Below, piece after piece: positions 1 through 9,397 of a DNA stretch of 64,000 nt (positions are counted from its first letter, which is position 1; each line of letters begins with the position of its first letter). The stretch is from Stutzerimonas degradans. Lineage in GTDB: Bacteria > Pseudomonadota > Gammaproteobacteria > Pseudomonadales > Pseudomonadaceae. A program made the position numbers and the translations under genes. The notes below the pieces were generated by a model. It was not told the origin of the DNA and made no database searches. It was given only the letters and a program-made list of their open reading frames with translations. Where the stretch lies: positions 496,001-560,000 of the forward strand of contig NZ_JAMOHV010000001.1 of NCBI RefSeq assembly GCF_024448505.1. The letters are read 5' to 3'.

Positions 1-13
1 TCCGGAGTAACCC

Positions 14-481
14 GTGCGGATCAAGCTGATCGCCGTCGGCTCGAAGATGCCGCGCTGGGTGGAGGACGGCTGGCAGGAATATGCCCGCCGCCTGCCAGCC
101 GAGCTGCCGCTCGATCTGGTGGAGATTGCGCTCAACACCCGTGGCAAGAACGCCGATGTGGCGCGCCTGATCCGTCAGGAAGGCGAGGCGATGCTGGCCA
201 GGGTGCAGCCGGGCGAGCGTATCGTCACGCTGGAGGTGCACGGCAAGCCGTGGAGCACCGAGCAGCTGGCGGCGGAGCTGGAGCGCTGGCGGCTGGATGC
301 GCGCAACGTCAACCTCATGGTCGGCGGCCCGGAAGGGCTGGCGCCGGAGGTGTGTGCGCGCAGCGAGCAGCGCTGGTCGCTATCGCCGCTGACACTGCCG
401 CATCCGCTGGTGCGGATTCTGGTGGGCGAGCAGATCTATCGTGCCTGGACGCTGCTGTCCGGCCACCCCTATCACAAGTAG
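14..481 (+). CDS. rlmH: 23S rRNA (pseudouridine1915-N3)-methyltransferase RlmH
   Basis: RlmH is a SPOUT-class enzyme that uses S-adenosylmethionine to methylate pseudouridine 1915 in helix 69 of 23S rRNA in assembled 70S ribosomes. The 155-residue length is the family norm. The start [13 protein letters not shown], the SAM-binding loop VGGPEGL (about residues 103-109) and the C-terminal HPYHK ending are all typical. Translation begins at GTG, with a GGAG ribosome-binding site at 4-7. The TAA at 8-10 is probably the stop of the preceding gene (rsfS in pseudomonads, inferred). The PBP2 gene follows after 15 bases, so rlmH leads the elongation operon here. Confidence 0.96.
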   Translation: MRIKLIAVGSKMPRWVEDGWQEYARRLPAELPLDLVEIALNTRGKNADVARLIRQEGEAMLARVQPGERIVTLEVHGKPWSTEQLAAELERWRLDARNVNLMVGGPEGLAPEVCARSEQRWSLSPLTLPHPLVRILVGEQIYRAWTLLSGHPYHK

Positions 482-496
482 TCCGACGACCGATCC

Positions 497-2389
497 ATGC
501 CGCAACCGATCCCCCTCAAGGACCACGAAAAGGATGCCCTGCTGGTGCGCAGTCGCGCGCTGGTCGGCATTGTCGTGGTGGTGTTGCTGATCGGTGTGCT
601 GGTGGCGCGCATGTACTACCTGCAGGTGGTGCAGTTCGAGCACCATTCGACGCTGTCGGAAAACAATCGCGTGCACGTGCAGCCGATCCCGCCCAACCGC
701 GGGCTGATCTTCGATCGCAACGGCCGGGTGATCGCCGACAACCGCCCGAGTTTCAGCCTGACGGTCACCCGCGAGCGCGCCGGGCAGGACTGGCGCGGCG
801 TGCTCGACCGGGTGGTCGAGGTGCTGCAGCTGCCGGCCGAGGAGCGCGAGCTGTTCGAGAAGCGCGTGCTGCAGGGACGCCGGCCGTTCGAGCCGGTACC
901 GATCATGTACGAGCTGACGGAAGAGCAGATCGCGCGTATCGCGGTGAACCAGTTCCGCCTGCCCGGCATCGAGGTGTCGGCGCAGCTGGTGCGGCACTAT
1001 CCGCAGGGCCCGCACTTCGCCCACTCGGTCGGCTACGTCGGGCGGATCAACGAGAAGGAGCTGCAGTCGCTCGATCCGGTGAACTACAGCGGCACCCATC
1101 ACATGGGTAAGACCGGCATCGAAAAATTCTACGAGGACGTGCTGCACGGCCAGGTTGGCTACGAGGAAGTCGAAACCAACGCCCGCGGTCGCGTGCTGCG
1201 CGTGCTCAAACGCACCGATCCGATTCCCGGCAAGGACCTGACGCTGACCCTTGACCTCAAACTGCAGGAGGCCGCCGAGGCCGCGCTCGGCGGCCGGCGC
1301 GGGGCGATCGTCGCGCTGCTGCCGGACAGCGGCGAGGTGGTGGCGATGGTCAGTCAGCCGAGCTTCGATCCCAACCTGTTCGTCACCGGCATCAGCTTCA
1401 AGGCCTATGGCGAGTTGCGTGACTCGATCGATCGGCCGCTGTACAACCGCGTATTGCGCGGTCTCTATCCGCCCGGCTCGACGATCAAGCCGATGATGGC
1501 GATCGCCGGGCTGGATGCCGGTGTCATCACGCCGACCAGCCGGGTGTACGACCCGGGCTATTACCAGCTGCCCAACGTGAAGCACAAATACCGCAACTGG
1601 AATCGCGGCGGCGATGGCCCGGTGGATCTGGAAGTGGCGATCATGCGTTCCAACGACACCTATTTTTACGACATGGCGCACAAGCTGGGCGTCGATCGTA
1701 TGCACGACTACATGACCCGTTTCGGCCTGGGACAACGCGTGGCGCTGGACATGAACGAGGAAACCGCCGGACTGATGCCGTCGCGCGAATGGAAGCGTGC
1801 GCGTTATCGCCAGGCCTGGTATCCGGGAGAGACGGTCATTCTCGGCATCGGCCAGGGCTACATGCAGGCCACGCCGCTGCAGCTGGCGCAGGCGACCGCG
1901 CTGATGGCCACGCGTGGCAAATGGATTCGCCCGCACCTGGCCAAGCGCATCGGCGACCAGCCGCCGGTCGATCCGAATCCGCTGCCGGACATCGAGCTGC
2001 GCGATCCGAAGTTCTGGGACTATTCGATCCGCGGCATGGAGCAGGTGCTGCACGGTGCCCGCGGCACCGCGCGCAAGGTCGGCGACAGCGCCGCCTATCG
2101 CATCGCCGGCAAGAGCGGCACGGCGCAAGTGGTGGCGATCAAGCAGGGCGAGCGCTACGACAGCGGCAAGCTCAACGAGCGTCACCGCGACCATGCGCTG
2201 TTCGTCGCCTTCGCCCCGGTCCATGATCCGCAGATCGCCGTGGCGGTGATGGTGGAGAACGGCGAGTCGGGCTCAGGCGTCGCTGCGCCGGTGGCCAAGC
2301 AGGTCATGGATGCCTGGCTGCTGGATGAGAACGGTCAGCTGAAGGCCGAGTACGCCGCGCCGACCACCACGGACGCCAAGACGCCATGA
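497..2389 (+). CDS. mrdA: Penicillin-binding protein 2 (peptidoglycan transpeptidase MrdA)
   Basis: PBP2 is the inner-membrane transpeptidase of the elongasome and cross-links new peptidoglycan made with RodA. The 630-residue protein has one N-terminal membrane helix (about residues 21-42), a PBP dimerisation domain, and a C-terminal transpeptidase domain with all three active-site motifs: STIK (serine nucleophile, in PPGSTIKP), SND, and KSGT. Its stop overlaps the rodA start by 4 bases (ATGA), which implies translational coupling with its glycosyltransferase partner. Pseudomonads often carry two PBP2-type genes; this copy is the one in the rlmH-rodA locus. Confidence 0.97.
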   Translation: MPQPIPLKDHEKDALLVRSRALVGIVVVVLLIGVLVARMYYLQVVQFEHHSTLSENNRVHVQPIPPNRGLIFDRNGRVIADNRPSFSLTVTRERAGQDWRGVLDRVVEVLQLPAEERELFEKRVLQGRRPFEPVPIMYELTEEQIARIAVNQFRLPGIEVSAQLVRHYPQGPHFAHSVGYVGRINEKELQSLDPVNYSGTHHMGKTGIEKFYEDVLHGQVGYEEVETNARGRVLRVLKRTDPIPGKDLTLTLDLKLQEAAEAALGGRRGAIVALLPDSGEVVAMVSQPSFDPNLFVTGISFKAYGELRDSIDRPLYNRVLRGLYPPGSTIKPMMAIAGLDAGVITPTSRVYDPGYYQLPNVKHKYRNWNRGGDGPVDLEVAIMRSNDTYFYDMAHKLGVDRMHDYMTRFGLGQRVALDMNEETAGLMPSREWKRARYRQAWYPGETVILGIGQGYMQATPLQLAQATALMATRGKWIRPHLAKRIGDQPPVDPNPLPDIELRDPKFWDYSIRGMEQVLHGARGTARKVGDSAAYRIAGKSGTAQVVAIKQGERYDSGKLNERHRDHALFVAFAPVHDPQIAVAVMVENGESGSGVAAPVAKQVMDAWLLDENGQLKAEYAAPTTTDAKTP

Positions 2390-3531
2390 ACAGCAATTTC
2401 GACCGTACCCTGTCTCGCGAAGACGTCATGCGCCGGCGCGCCAGCCTGTTGCAGCGGTTGCACATCGATGCGCAGCTGTTGTTGCTGTTGCTGCTGTTGG
2501 CCGCCGGCAGTCTGTTCATCCTCTATTCGGCCAGCGGCAAGAACTGGGATCTGCTGCTCAAGCAGGCCTCGTCCTTCGGCCTGGGCCTCGGCGCCATGCT
2601 GGTCATCGCCCAGCTGGAGCCGCGCTTCATGGCGCGCTGGGTGCCGCTGGGCTATCTCGCCGTGGTGGGACTGCTGCTGGCAGTGGAGTTCATGGGGCAT
2701 ACGGCGATGGGCGCTACGCGCTGGATCAACATCCCTGGGGTGATCCGCTTCCAGCCCTCGGAATTCATGAAGATCATCATGCCGATGACCATTGCCTGGT
2801 ATCTCGCGGCGCGCCCGCTGCCGCCACGCTTCAAGCACACGCTGATTAGTCTGGCGCTGATCGTGGTGCCGTTCGTGCTGATCGTGAAGCAGCCTGACCT
2901 GGGTACCGCGCTGCTGATCCTCGCCTCCGGTGCCTTCGTGCTGTTCATCGCAGGTCTGCGCTGGAGCTGGATCATGGGCGCGGCCGCGGCTGTGGTGCCG
3001 ATTGCCGTGGCGATGTGGTACTTCGTGCTGCACGATTACCAGAAGCAGCGGGTGCTGACTTTCCTCGATCCGGAGAGCGATCCGCTGGGTACCGGCTGGA
3101 ACATCATCCAGTCCAAGGCCGCCATCGGCTCGGGTGGCGTGTTCGGCAAAGGCTGGCTGCTGGGCACGCAATCGCACCTGGATTTTTTGCCGGAAAGCCA
3201 CACGGACTTTATCATTGCGGTCCTTGCCGAGGAGTTCGGCATGGTCGGCGTCTGCCTGTTGCTGCTGGTGTATTTGTTGCTGATTACCCGCGGTCTGGTG
3301 ATCACCGTGCAGGCGCAGACGCTGTTCGGCAAACTGCTGGCCGGTGCGCTGACGATGACCTTTTTCGTTTACGTCTTCGTCAACATCGGTATGGTCAGCG
3401 GGTTGCTGCCGGTGGTGGGCGTGCCGTTACCCTTCATTAGCTACGGCGGAACTTCACTGGTAACCCTGCTGTCAGGGTTCGGGGTTTTGATGTCGATCCA
3501 CACCCATCGCAAGTGGATCGCCCAGGTTTGA
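2386..3531 (+). CDS. rodA: Rod-shape-determining SEDS glycosyltransferase RodA
   Basis: RodA polymerises lipid II into glycan strands and works as a complex with PBP2. The 381-residue product is a multi-spanning membrane protein of about ten helices with SEDS-family features: the PDLGTAL motif carrying the catalytic-region Asp, LPESHTDFI, and a C-terminal PFISYGGTS segment. The ATG start overlaps the mrdA stop. The first 25 residues are hydrophilic and cytoplasmic. The stop lies 14 bases before the proposed start of the next gene, mltB. Confidence 0.97.
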   Translation: MNSNFDRTLSREDVMRRRASLLQRLHIDAQLLLLLLLLAAGSLFILYSASGKNWDLLLKQASSFGLGLGAMLVIAQLEPRFMARWVPLGYLAVVGLLLAVEFMGHTAMGATRWINIPGVIRFQPSEFMKIIMPMTIAWYLAARPLPPRFKHTLISLALIVVPFVLIVKQPDLGTALLILASGAFVLFIAGLRWSWIMGAAAAVVPIAVAMWYFVLHDYQKQRVLTFLDPESDPLGTGWNIIQSKAAIGSGGVFGKGWLLGTQSHLDFLPESHTDFIIAVLAEEFGMVGVCLLLLVYLLLITRGLVITVQAQTLFGKLLAGALTMTFFVYVFVNIGMVSGLLPVVGVPLPFISYGGTSLVTLLSGFGVLMSIHTHRKWIAQV

Positions 3532-3545
3532 CGAGAGTGTATTTC

Positions 3546-4556
3546 TTGACTTCATTACGGCGTGGCTGGACGGCGCGAATCCTCTGCATGGCAGGAATCT
3601 TCTGGGCTGCGAGCGGGCAGACGGCTCTCGCCGCCGATTACCAGGGACCGAACGTGGACGAGTTCGTCGCCGAGATGACCCGCGATTACGGTTTCGCCAG
3701 CGAGCAGTTGCTCGACCTGTTCGCCCAGGCCGAACGCAAGCAGGCGATCCTCGATGCCATCTCGCGGCCGGCTGAGCGGGTCAAACCGTGGAAGGAGTAC
3801 CGGCCGATCTTCATCACCGACTCGCGGATCGCCCAGGGCGTGGACTTCTGGCGGCAGAACGAGGAGGCGTTGGCCCGTGCCGAGCAGGTTTACGGCGTGC
3901 CGGCCGAGGTAATCGTGGCAATCATCGGCGTGGAAACCTTCTACGGCCGCAACACCGGCAACTACCGGGTCATCGACGCGCTGTCGACGCTGGGCTTCGA
4001 TTATCCGCCGCGCCAGCCGTTCTTCCGCCAGCAGCTCAAGGAGTTCCTCCTGCTCGCGCGTGAGGAACAGGTCGATCCGCTCACGCTCAAGGGCTCCTAC
4101 GCCGGCGCGATGGGCCTGCCGCAGTTCATGCCGAGCAGCTTTCGCGCCTATGCGGTGGATTTCGACGACGACGGGCGCATCGATATCTGGAGCAACCCGG
4201 TGGATGCTATCGGCAGCGCGGCCAGCTACTTCAAGCAGCACGGCTGGGCCAGCGGCGAACCGGTGGTGGCACGCGCCGAGGTCGACGGCGAGCGCGTCGC
4301 CGAGGGCCTGAGCCCCGGCCTCGATCCGGTGAAAAGCGTGGCCGAGCTGCGTGAGCTGGGCTGGACGGCCGCTTCTCCGGTTGCCGATGATACGGCGGTC
4401 ACCGCCTTCCGCCTGGAGGGTGTCGAGGGCGACGAATACTGGTTGGGGCTGCCCAACTTCTACGTCATCACCCGTTACAACCGCAGCGTGATGTACGCGA
4501 TGGCCGTGCATCAGCTGTCCGAGGCGTTGGCTGCGGCGCGAGGGCAACAACCATGA
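3546..4556 (+). CDS. mltB: Membrane-bound lytic murein transglycosylase B (MltB family)
   Basis: This exolytic/endolytic enzyme cleaves glycan strands with formation of 1,6-anhydromuramic acid and is part of the cell-wall turnover set encoded here. The SLT_2 domain is visible: GVETFYGRNTG carries the catalytic Glu, and YAGAMGLPQFMPS and DFDDDGRIDIWSN are family signatures. The reading frame is open from GTG 3513 inside rodA. I chose TTG 3546 because GAGAG at 3533-3537 is well spaced and the product begins with a basic signal peptide ending near QTALA; GTG 3537 and ATG 3588 remain possible. There is no clear lipobox Cys, so it may be soluble or anchored only by an uncleaved signal. The stop overlaps the rlpA start. 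Confidence 0.93.
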   Translation: MTSLRRGWTARILCMAGIFWAASGQTALAADYQGPNVDEFVAEMTRDYGFASEQLLDLFAQAERKQAILDAISRPAERVKPWKEYRPIFITDSRIAQGVDFWRQNEEALARAEQVYGVPAEVIVAIIGVETFYGRNTGNYRVIDALSTLGFDYPPRQPFFRQQLKEFLLLAREEQVDPLTLKGSYAGAMGLPQFMPSSFRAYAVDFDDDGRIDIWSNPVDAIGSAASYFKQHGWASGEPVVARAEVDGERVAEGLSPGLDPVKSVAELRELGWTAASPVADDTAVTAFRLEGVEGDEYWLGLPNFYVITRYNRSVMYAMAVHQLSEALAAARGQQP

Positions 4557-5536
4557 CGCGTACCACAGCGCTACTGGCGCTCGGCCTCGCCGGCGTGCTG
4601 CTCGCCGGCTGCTCTTCATCGCCGACGGCGCAGGCGCCCGCGCGCAAGCCAGGCATCAGCGGCCCGGGCGATTTCAGCCGGCCGAGCAAGGATGGCGCGC
4701 CCTGGTGGGATGTCGACGTGTCGCAGATTCCCGATGCGACGCCGATGCCGCACTACGGGCCGGTCAAGGCCAATCCCTATACCGTGCTGGGCAAGACCTA
4801 TTTCCCGATGAGCGACGGCCGCCGCTACTCCGCGGTCGGCACCGCCTCCTGGTACGGCACCAAGTTTCACGGCCAGCCCACCGCCAATGGCGAGAAGTAC
4901 GACCTGTATGGCATGAGCGCGGCGCACAAGACCCTGCCGCTGCCCAGCTACGTCAAGGTCACCAATCTGGACAACGGCCGTAGCGTGACGCTGCGGGTCA
5001 ACGACCGCGGACCGTTCTACTCCGATCGGGTCATCGACCTGTCCTTCGCCGCGGCGAAGAAGCTCGGCTATGCCGAGACCGGCACGGCGCGGGTCAAGGT
5101 CGAGGGGATCGACCCGCAACAGTGGTGGGCCGCACAGGGCAAGCCGGTGCCGCTGGTCATGGCGCAGGCTCAGGCAGCCGCACCCAAACCCGCCAGCACC
5201 CTGGTGCAACCCATCGAACAGTACACGCCGCCGCCGCAACAGCACGCCGCCGCGGTGCTGCCGGTCGAGCTGGAGCGCTCGCCCGACGCCGTACAGTCCT
5301 CGGGACTGTTCCTGCAGGTTGGTGCGTTCGCCAACCCGGACGCCGCCGAACTGCTCAAGGACAAGCTGAGCGGCGTGGTCTCCGCGCCGGTGTTCATCAG
5401 CTCGGTGGTGCACAACCAGCAGACCCTGCACCGCGTCCGCCTCGGCCCCATCGGCAGCGCCGACGAGGCGTCGCAGCTGGAGCAGAGCGTGCGCCTGGCC
5501 AATCTCGGGCAGCCCCGCCGGGTGCAGGCCGATTGA
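4553..5536 (+). CDS. rlpA: Septal ring lytic transglycosylase RlpA lipoprotein
   Basis: RlpA is an outer-membrane lipoprotein that cleaves denuded (stem-peptide-free) glycan at the septum. A lipobox (LLAGC, Cys about residue 22) follows a short signal. The double-psi beta-barrel domain (about residues 95-195) contains ASWYGTKFHG and RVNDRGPF, with the catalytic His/Asp region. The C-terminal SPOR domain (about residues 250-327; LFLQVGAFANP) binds denuded glycan. Between them is a Pro/Gln/Ala-rich linker. The ATG overlaps the mltB stop by 4 bases, so the two cell-wall hydrolases are probably made together. Confidence 0.95.
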   Translation: MTRTTALLALGLAGVLLAGCSSSPTAQAPARKPGISGPGDFSRPSKDGAPWWDVDVSQIPDATPMPHYGPVKANPYTVLGKTYFPMSDGRRYSAVGTASWYGTKFHGQPTANGEKYDLYGMSAAHKTLPLPSYVKVTNLDNGRSVTLRVNDRGPFYSDRVIDLSFAAAKKLGYAETGTARVKVEGIDPQQWWAAQGKPVPLVMAQAQAAAPKPASTLVQPIEQYTPPPQQHAAAVLPVELERSPDAVQSSGLFLQVGAFANPDAAELLKDKLSGVVSAPVFISSVVHNQQTLHRVRLGPIGSADEASQLEQSVRLANLGQPRRVQAD

Positions 5537-5589
5537 GCCGCCGTCGCAGCGCGAACCCCTGTCTTACCTGAAACCAATTCGAGAAACGG

Positions 5590-6759
5590 ATGAACATCAA
5601 GACTTGCATGCCTCGCTTCATAGTTCTCGCCTTGCTGGCGATTGTCACCACTGCCGCCTCGGTGGCCTGGGCGGCTCCCGCCATCCCGTCGCCGCCGCAG
5701 CTGGCAGCCAAGTCCTACATGCTGATGGACGCGGCCAGCGGCAAGGTGCTGATTGAAAGCAACAGCGACGAGCGCCTGCCGCCCGCCAGCCTGACCAAGC
5801 TGATGACCGCCTACATCGCCACACTGGAGATCCAGAAAGGGCAGATCAGCGACAGCGATCTGGTGACCGTCAGCGAGAAGGCCTGGCGCACCGGCGGTTC
5901 GCGCATGTTCATTCAGGTCAATACCCAGGTTTCGGTGGACGACCTGCTGCACGGCATCATCATCCAGTCGGGCAACGATGCCAGCGTGGCGATGGCCGAG
6001 CATATCGCCGGCAGCGAAGAAGCCTTCGCCGACATGATGAACACCACGGCGCAGCGCCTGGGCATGAGCAACACCCACTTCATGAACGCCACCGGCCTGC
6101 CGGACCCGGAGCACTACTCCTCCGCCCATGACATGGCCAAGCTGGCGCGCGCGATCATCTACCAGGACCCGGCGCACTACGCCATCTACGCGCAGAAGGA
6201 ATTCTTCTGGAACAACATCAAGCAGCCCAACCGTAACCTGCTGCTGTGGCGCGACAAGACCGTCGACGGTCTGAAGACCGGCCATACCGAAGAGGCTGGC
6301 TACTGCCTGGTGGCCTCGGCCGTGCGCGACGGTATGCGCCTGATTTCCGTGGTGTTCGGCACCGACAGCGAGCAGGCCCGCGCCGCCGAAACGCAGAAAC
6401 TGCTGACCTACGGCTTCCGCTTCTTCGAGACCCGCACCTTCTATCAGAAGGGTGTCGAACTGGCCCAGCAGCAGGTCTGGAAAGGTCAGCAGAGCCAGGT
6501 CAAGGCCGGCCTCGCCGAGGACCTGACGCTGACCCTGCCGCGCGGCCAACTGGACAAGCTCCAGGCCAGCATGAGCTTCAACGACACGCTGATCGCACCG
6601 ATCAGCCAGGGCCAGGTGGTCGGCAAGGTCGAGGTCAAACTTGGCGAGGAAGTGCTGCACAGCGCCGATCTGGTTGCGCTGGAAGCGGTAGAAGAAGGTG
6701 GGCTGTTCCGTCGTGTTTGGGATAGCATTCGCCTGTTCTTCTACAGCCTGTTCAACTGA
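5590..6759 (+). CDS. dacA: D-alanyl-D-alanine carboxypeptidase (PBP5/6 family)
   Basis: This low-molecular-weight penicillin-binding protein removes the terminal D-Ala from pentapeptides and so limits cross-linking. The 389-residue protein has a signal peptide ending near SVAWAAPA and the three catalytic motifs SLTK, SGN and KTG (GLKTGHT). A PBP5_C domain follows, and a C-terminal amphipathic or hydrophobic tail ([12 protein letters not shown]) anchors it to the inner membrane. The gene in this position in P. aeruginosa is, as I recall, named dacC (PBP5). It lies 53 bases after rlpA and continues the operon. Confidence 0.96.
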   Translation: MNIKTCMPRFIVLALLAIVTTAASVAWAAPAIPSPPQLAAKSYMLMDAASGKVLIESNSDERLPPASLTKLMTAYIATLEIQKGQISDSDLVTVSEKAWRTGGSRMFIQVNTQVSVDDLLHGIIIQSGNDASVAMAEHIAGSEEAFADMMNTTAQRLGMSNTHFMNATGLPDPEHYSSAHDMAKLARAIIYQDPAHYAIYAQKEFFWNNIKQPNRNLLLWRDKTVDGLKTGHTEEAGYCLVASAVRDGMRLISVVFGTDSEQARAAETQKLLTYGFRFFETRTFYQKGVELAQQQVWKGQQSQVKAGLAEDLTLTLPRGQLDKLQASMSFNDTLIAPISQGQVVGKVEVKLGEEVLHSADLVALEAVEEGGLFRRVWDSIRLFFYSLFN

Positions 6760-6823
6760 CAACGCGTCGGCACGTCAGCGCCTATCCCGCGCGGGCGTGC
6801 CTGCGGATCACGAGTCCGTCGCC

Positions 6824-7108
6824 ATGACCGATAACCACAGCGAACCTACTGCGCCGAAAATCGAATTTCCCTGCGAGCGTTATCCGATCAAGGTGATCGG
6901 CGAGGCCGGCGAGGGCTTTCGCGAGCTGGTGCTCGAAGTGATCCAGCGCCATGCGCCGGACTGCGACGAGACCACCCTAGTCACTCGCGACAGCCGCAAC
7001 GGGCGCTTTCTCTCCGTGCAGGTGCTGATCACCGCCACCGGCGTCGAGCAATTGCAGGCGATCCACGTCGATCTGCGCGCCACCGGCCGCGTCCATATGG
7101 TGCTGTGA
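6824..7108 (+). CDS. ybeD: UPF0250/DUF493 protein YbeD, predicted lipoate regulator
   Basis: YbeD is a small ACT-like alpha-beta protein of the DUF493 family, encoded almost always between dacA and lipB. A role in lipoate metabolism is suspected from context and is not proven. The 94-residue product has the family features [12 protein letters not shown] near the N-terminus and a C-terminal RVHMVL. The frame is open upstream into dacA, but ATG 6824 gives the usual start (MTDNHSE). The stop codon TGA shares a base with the lipB ATG. Confidence 0.92.
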   Translation: MTDNHSEPTAPKIEFPCERYPIKVIGEAGEGFRELVLEVIQRHAPDCDETTLVTRDSRNGRFLSVQVLITATGVEQLQAIHVDLRATGRVHMVL

Positions 7109-7764
7109 TGGATGCCGAGGTGCTCGGCATCCGCGAGCTTGGGCTGATCGACTACCAGACGGCCTGGCAGGCCATGCAGCGTTTCACCAATCAGCGCGGC
7201 CCGCAGACCGGCGACGAGCTCTGGTTGCTGCAGCATCCCCCGGTGTTCACGCAGGGCCAGGCCGGCAAGGCCGAGCACGTGCTGTTTCCCGGCGACATTC
7301 CGGTGGTGCAGGTCGATCGCGGCGGGCAGGTGACCTATCACGGTCCGGGGCAGCTGGTCTGCTACCTGCTGATCGATGTCCGCCGGCGCGGCATCGGCGT
7401 GCGCGCGCTGGTCAGCCATATCGAACAGAGTCTGGTCGATCTGCTGGCCAGCTACGGTGTCGCCGCGCTGGCCAAACCGGATGCGCCGGGTGTATATGTC
7501 GACGGCGCCAAGATCGCCTCGCTCGGCCTGCGCATTCGCAACGGCCGCTCCTTCCACGGCCTGGCGCTGAACGTGGACATGGACCTGGAACCCTTCCGGC
7601 GCATCAATCCCTGCGGTTATGCGGGGCTGGCGATGACACAGCTGCGCGATCTGATCGGGCCGGTGGACTTTTCCGAAGTCGTCGGCCGACTGCGCACGCA
7701 ACTGGCCCGGCACCTCGGATACGCGCAACAGAAGACCCTCGCGGGCGGAATCGAAAACATATGA
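7108..7764 (+). CDS. lipB: Octanoyl-[acyl-carrier-protein]:protein N-octanoyltransferase LipB
   Basis: LipB moves octanoyl groups from ACP to the lipoyl domains of 2-oxoacid dehydrogenases and GcvH, the first step of lipoate synthesis. The 218-residue protein shows the [13 protein letters not shown] motif (residues about 71-83), the catalytic Lys in AKIASLGLR and the catalytic Cys in NPCGYAG. ATG 7108 overlaps the ybeD stop; GTG 7105 is one codon earlier and cannot be excluded. The 3' end overlaps lipA by 4 bases, so both enzymes of the pathway are coupled. Confidence 0.96.
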   Translation: MDAEVLGIRELGLIDYQTAWQAMQRFTNQRGPQTGDELWLLQHPPVFTQGQAGKAEHVLFPGDIPVVQVDRGGQVTYHGPGQLVCYLLIDVRRRGIGVRALVSHIEQSLVDLLASYGVAALAKPDAPGVYVDGAKIASLGLRIRNGRSFHGLALNVDMDLEPFRRINPCGYAGLAMTQLRDLIGPVDFSEVVGRLRTQLARHLGYAQQKTLAGGIENI

Positions 7765-8735
7765 GCACTGTTGATACGGCGGGCAAGCGCCCGGCGAAGG
7801 TTGAGGCTGGGGTCAAACTGCGTGGCGCTGACAAGGTCGCGCGCATTCCGGTGAAGATCATCCCCACCGACGAGTTGCCGAAGAAGCCCGACTGGATCCG
7901 CGTGCGCATCCCGGTTTCGCCCGAGGTCGACCAGATCAAGAGCACCCTGCGCAAGCACAAGCTGCACAGCGTCTGCGAAGAGGCCTCCTGCCCGAACCTG
8001 GGTGAGTGCTTCTCCAGTGGCACCGCGACGTTCATGATCATGGGCGATATCTGCACGCGGCGCTGCCCGTTCTGCGACGTCGGCCACGGCCGGCCCAACG
8101 CCCTGGACCCTGACGAGCCGAAGAACCTGGCCCAGGCCATCGCTGACATGCGCCTGAAATATGTGGTGATCACCTCGGTGGACCGCGATGACCTGCGCGA
8201 CGGCGGCGCTCAGCATTTCGCCGACTGCCTGCGCGAAATCCGCAAGCTGTCGCCGAACATTCAGCTGGAAACGCTGGTGCCGGACTATCGCGGACGTATG
8301 GACATCGCCCTCGACATCACCGCCAGCGAGCCGCCGGATGTGTTCAACCACAACCTGGAAACCGTGCCGCGGCTGTACAAGTCGTCCCGCCCTGGCTCGG
8401 ACTTCGAGTGGTCGCTGGACCTGCTGGAGAAGTTCAAGCAGCGCGTGCCGGGTGTGCCGACCAAATCCGGGCTGATGCTCGGCCTCGGCGAGACCGACGA
8501 GGAAGTCATCGAAACCATGCAGCGCATGCGCGAGCATGACATCGACATGCTGACCCTCGGTCAGTACCTGCAACCGTCGCGCAGCCACCTGCCGGTGCAG
8601 CGCTTCGTGCATCCGGACACCTTCGCCTGGTTCGCCGAGGAAGGCATGAAGATGGGCTTCAAGAACATCGCTTCCGGCCCGCTGGTACGCTCCTCGTACC
8701 ACGCCGACCAGCAGGCGCACGCCGCCAAGGACTGA
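7761..8735 (+). CDS. lipA: Lipoyl synthase LipA (radical SAM)
   Basis: LipA inserts two sulfur atoms into protein-bound octanoyl groups to form lipoyl cofactors. The 324-residue protein has the auxiliary-cluster motif C-X4-C-X5-C ([12 protein letters not shown]) and the radical-SAM motif C-X3-C-X2-C (CTRRCPFC). The expected C-terminal RSSYHA, supplying the serine ligand of the auxiliary cluster, is also present. The start overlaps lipB. A short G+C-rich inverted repeat (CCCGGCG/CGCCGGG near 8753-8769) lies just downstream, but I see no T-run after it. Confidence 0.97.
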   Translation: MSTVDTAGKRPAKVEAGVKLRGADKVARIPVKIIPTDELPKKPDWIRVRIPVSPEVDQIKSTLRKHKLHSVCEEASCPNLGECFSSGTATFMIMGDICTRRCPFCDVGHGRPNALDPDEPKNLAQAIADMRLKYVVITSVDRDDLRDGGAQHFADCLREIRKLSPNIQLETLVPDYRGRMDIALDITASEPPDVFNHNLETVPRLYKSSRPGSDFEWSLDLLEKFKQRVPGVPTKSGLMLGLGETDEEVIETMQRMREHDIDMLTLGQYLQPSRSHLPVQRFVHPDTFAWFAEEGMKMGFKNIASGPLVRSSYHADQQAHAAKD

Positions 8736-8862
8736 TGCGCCCCGAGCCGCCCCGGCGTGACGCCGGGCGGTTCGCCCCTCTGCGCCGTCGCCGAGAGTCA
8801 TCCACGCGGTTTGGCACGTCTTCCCCAGCGCAACGGTATCTGTTTCTGTTTGCCGTTGCGCT

Positions 8863-8878
8863 TGGCAAGAAAATTGCG
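8863..8878 (+). promoter_or_regulatory. Candidate sigma-54 (-24/-12) promoter
   Basis: The sequence TGGCAAGAAAATTGCG has the GG at 8864-8865 and GC at 8876-8877 separated by exactly 10 bases, matching the TGGCAC-N5-TTGC consensus except for one position. It lies about 85 bases upstream of the small gene at 8950 and nowhere near an annotated enhancer site that I could recognise. This is a sequence match only; a chance match is possible. Confidence 0.4.
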
Positions 8879-8892
8879 TCATTTCGCCGCAT

Positions 8893-8910
8893 TAGACTTT
8901 GGTCTATAGT
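8893..8910 (+). promoter_or_regulatory. Inverted repeat overlapping a TATAGT -10-like box
   Basis: TAGAC-TTTG-GTCTA (8893-8906) is a perfect 5-base inverted repeat whose right arm runs into TATAGT (8905-8910), a good sigma-70 -10 hexamer. No convincing -35 box sits 16-18 bases upstream. It could be an operator for the gene starting at 8950, or part of that mRNA's leader. Confidence 0.35.
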
Positions 8911-8949
8911 GCCCCGCGTCTGACATCACAAGGCCGAGGGCCACCGCAC

Positions 8950-9294
8950 ATGAGTTATCCCCAGCTGAAGAACCTGCTCGATGATCTGGACGCCGCCAAG
9001 GTTGAATGCGACGCCATGAGCCGCCTTGTGGTGACACGCCTGGCGCGTCAGCACATCCCCTATCAGGCGATGCTGGGGCAGGTCGAGCTGGACGGTAAGG
9101 TGCTTTCGCCGCACTTCTGGGTCGAAGCCGATGGCTGTGTGATCGATTACCGTGCCCGCCAGCGCCTCGGGGGTGACGAACGCGCGCCGCACGGCGTGGT
9201 GCCGCGCGAGGCAGTGCAGGCACGTTACGCCGGTCACCAGGTGGTGATCGATCCGCTGCCGGACTACCTCTACGAAGTAGCCGTCAAGCACTGA
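8950..9294 (+). CDS. Small protein with a possible transglutaminase/NlpC-like Cys-His-Asp arrangement
   Basis: I cannot assign this 114-residue protein to a named family. It has no signal peptide or membrane helix. Cys20 heads a helix-like segment (ECDAMSRLVV), followed by PHFWVEADG with His55 and by VIDYRAR with Asp66. This order and spacing resemble the core of transglutaminase-like or NlpC/P60-like cysteine hydrolases, but the protein is very short for either and activity is not shown. ATG 8950 was chosen over the upstream GTG 8899 because the latter falls within the -10 and operator-like region. It stands alone between lipA and a bidirectional terminator. Confidence 0.8.
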   Translation: MSYPQLKNLLDDLDAAKVECDAMSRLVVTRLARQHIPYQAMLGQVELDGKVLSPHFWVEADGCVIDYRARQRLGGDERAPHGVVPREAVQARYAGHQVVIDPLPDYLYEVAVKH

Positions 9295-9312
9295 GCACGG
9301 CTGTCGAAACGC

Positions 9313-9340
9313 AAAAAACCCTGCTCCGGCAGGGTTTTTT
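9313..9340. terminator. Bidirectional intrinsic terminator
   Basis: AAAAAACCCTGC-TCCG-GCAGGGTTTTTT forms a perfect 6-base CCCTGC/GCAGGG stem (12 bases with the A/T arms), with T-runs in both directions. It lies between the convergent genes ending at 9294 (+) and 9398 (-) and should serve both. Confidence 0.9.
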
Positions 9341-9397
9341 GTGGCTGGCGTTCGCCGATTGGTTGGTCGATTGACAGCCGCATGGCCGCCGCAGGCG

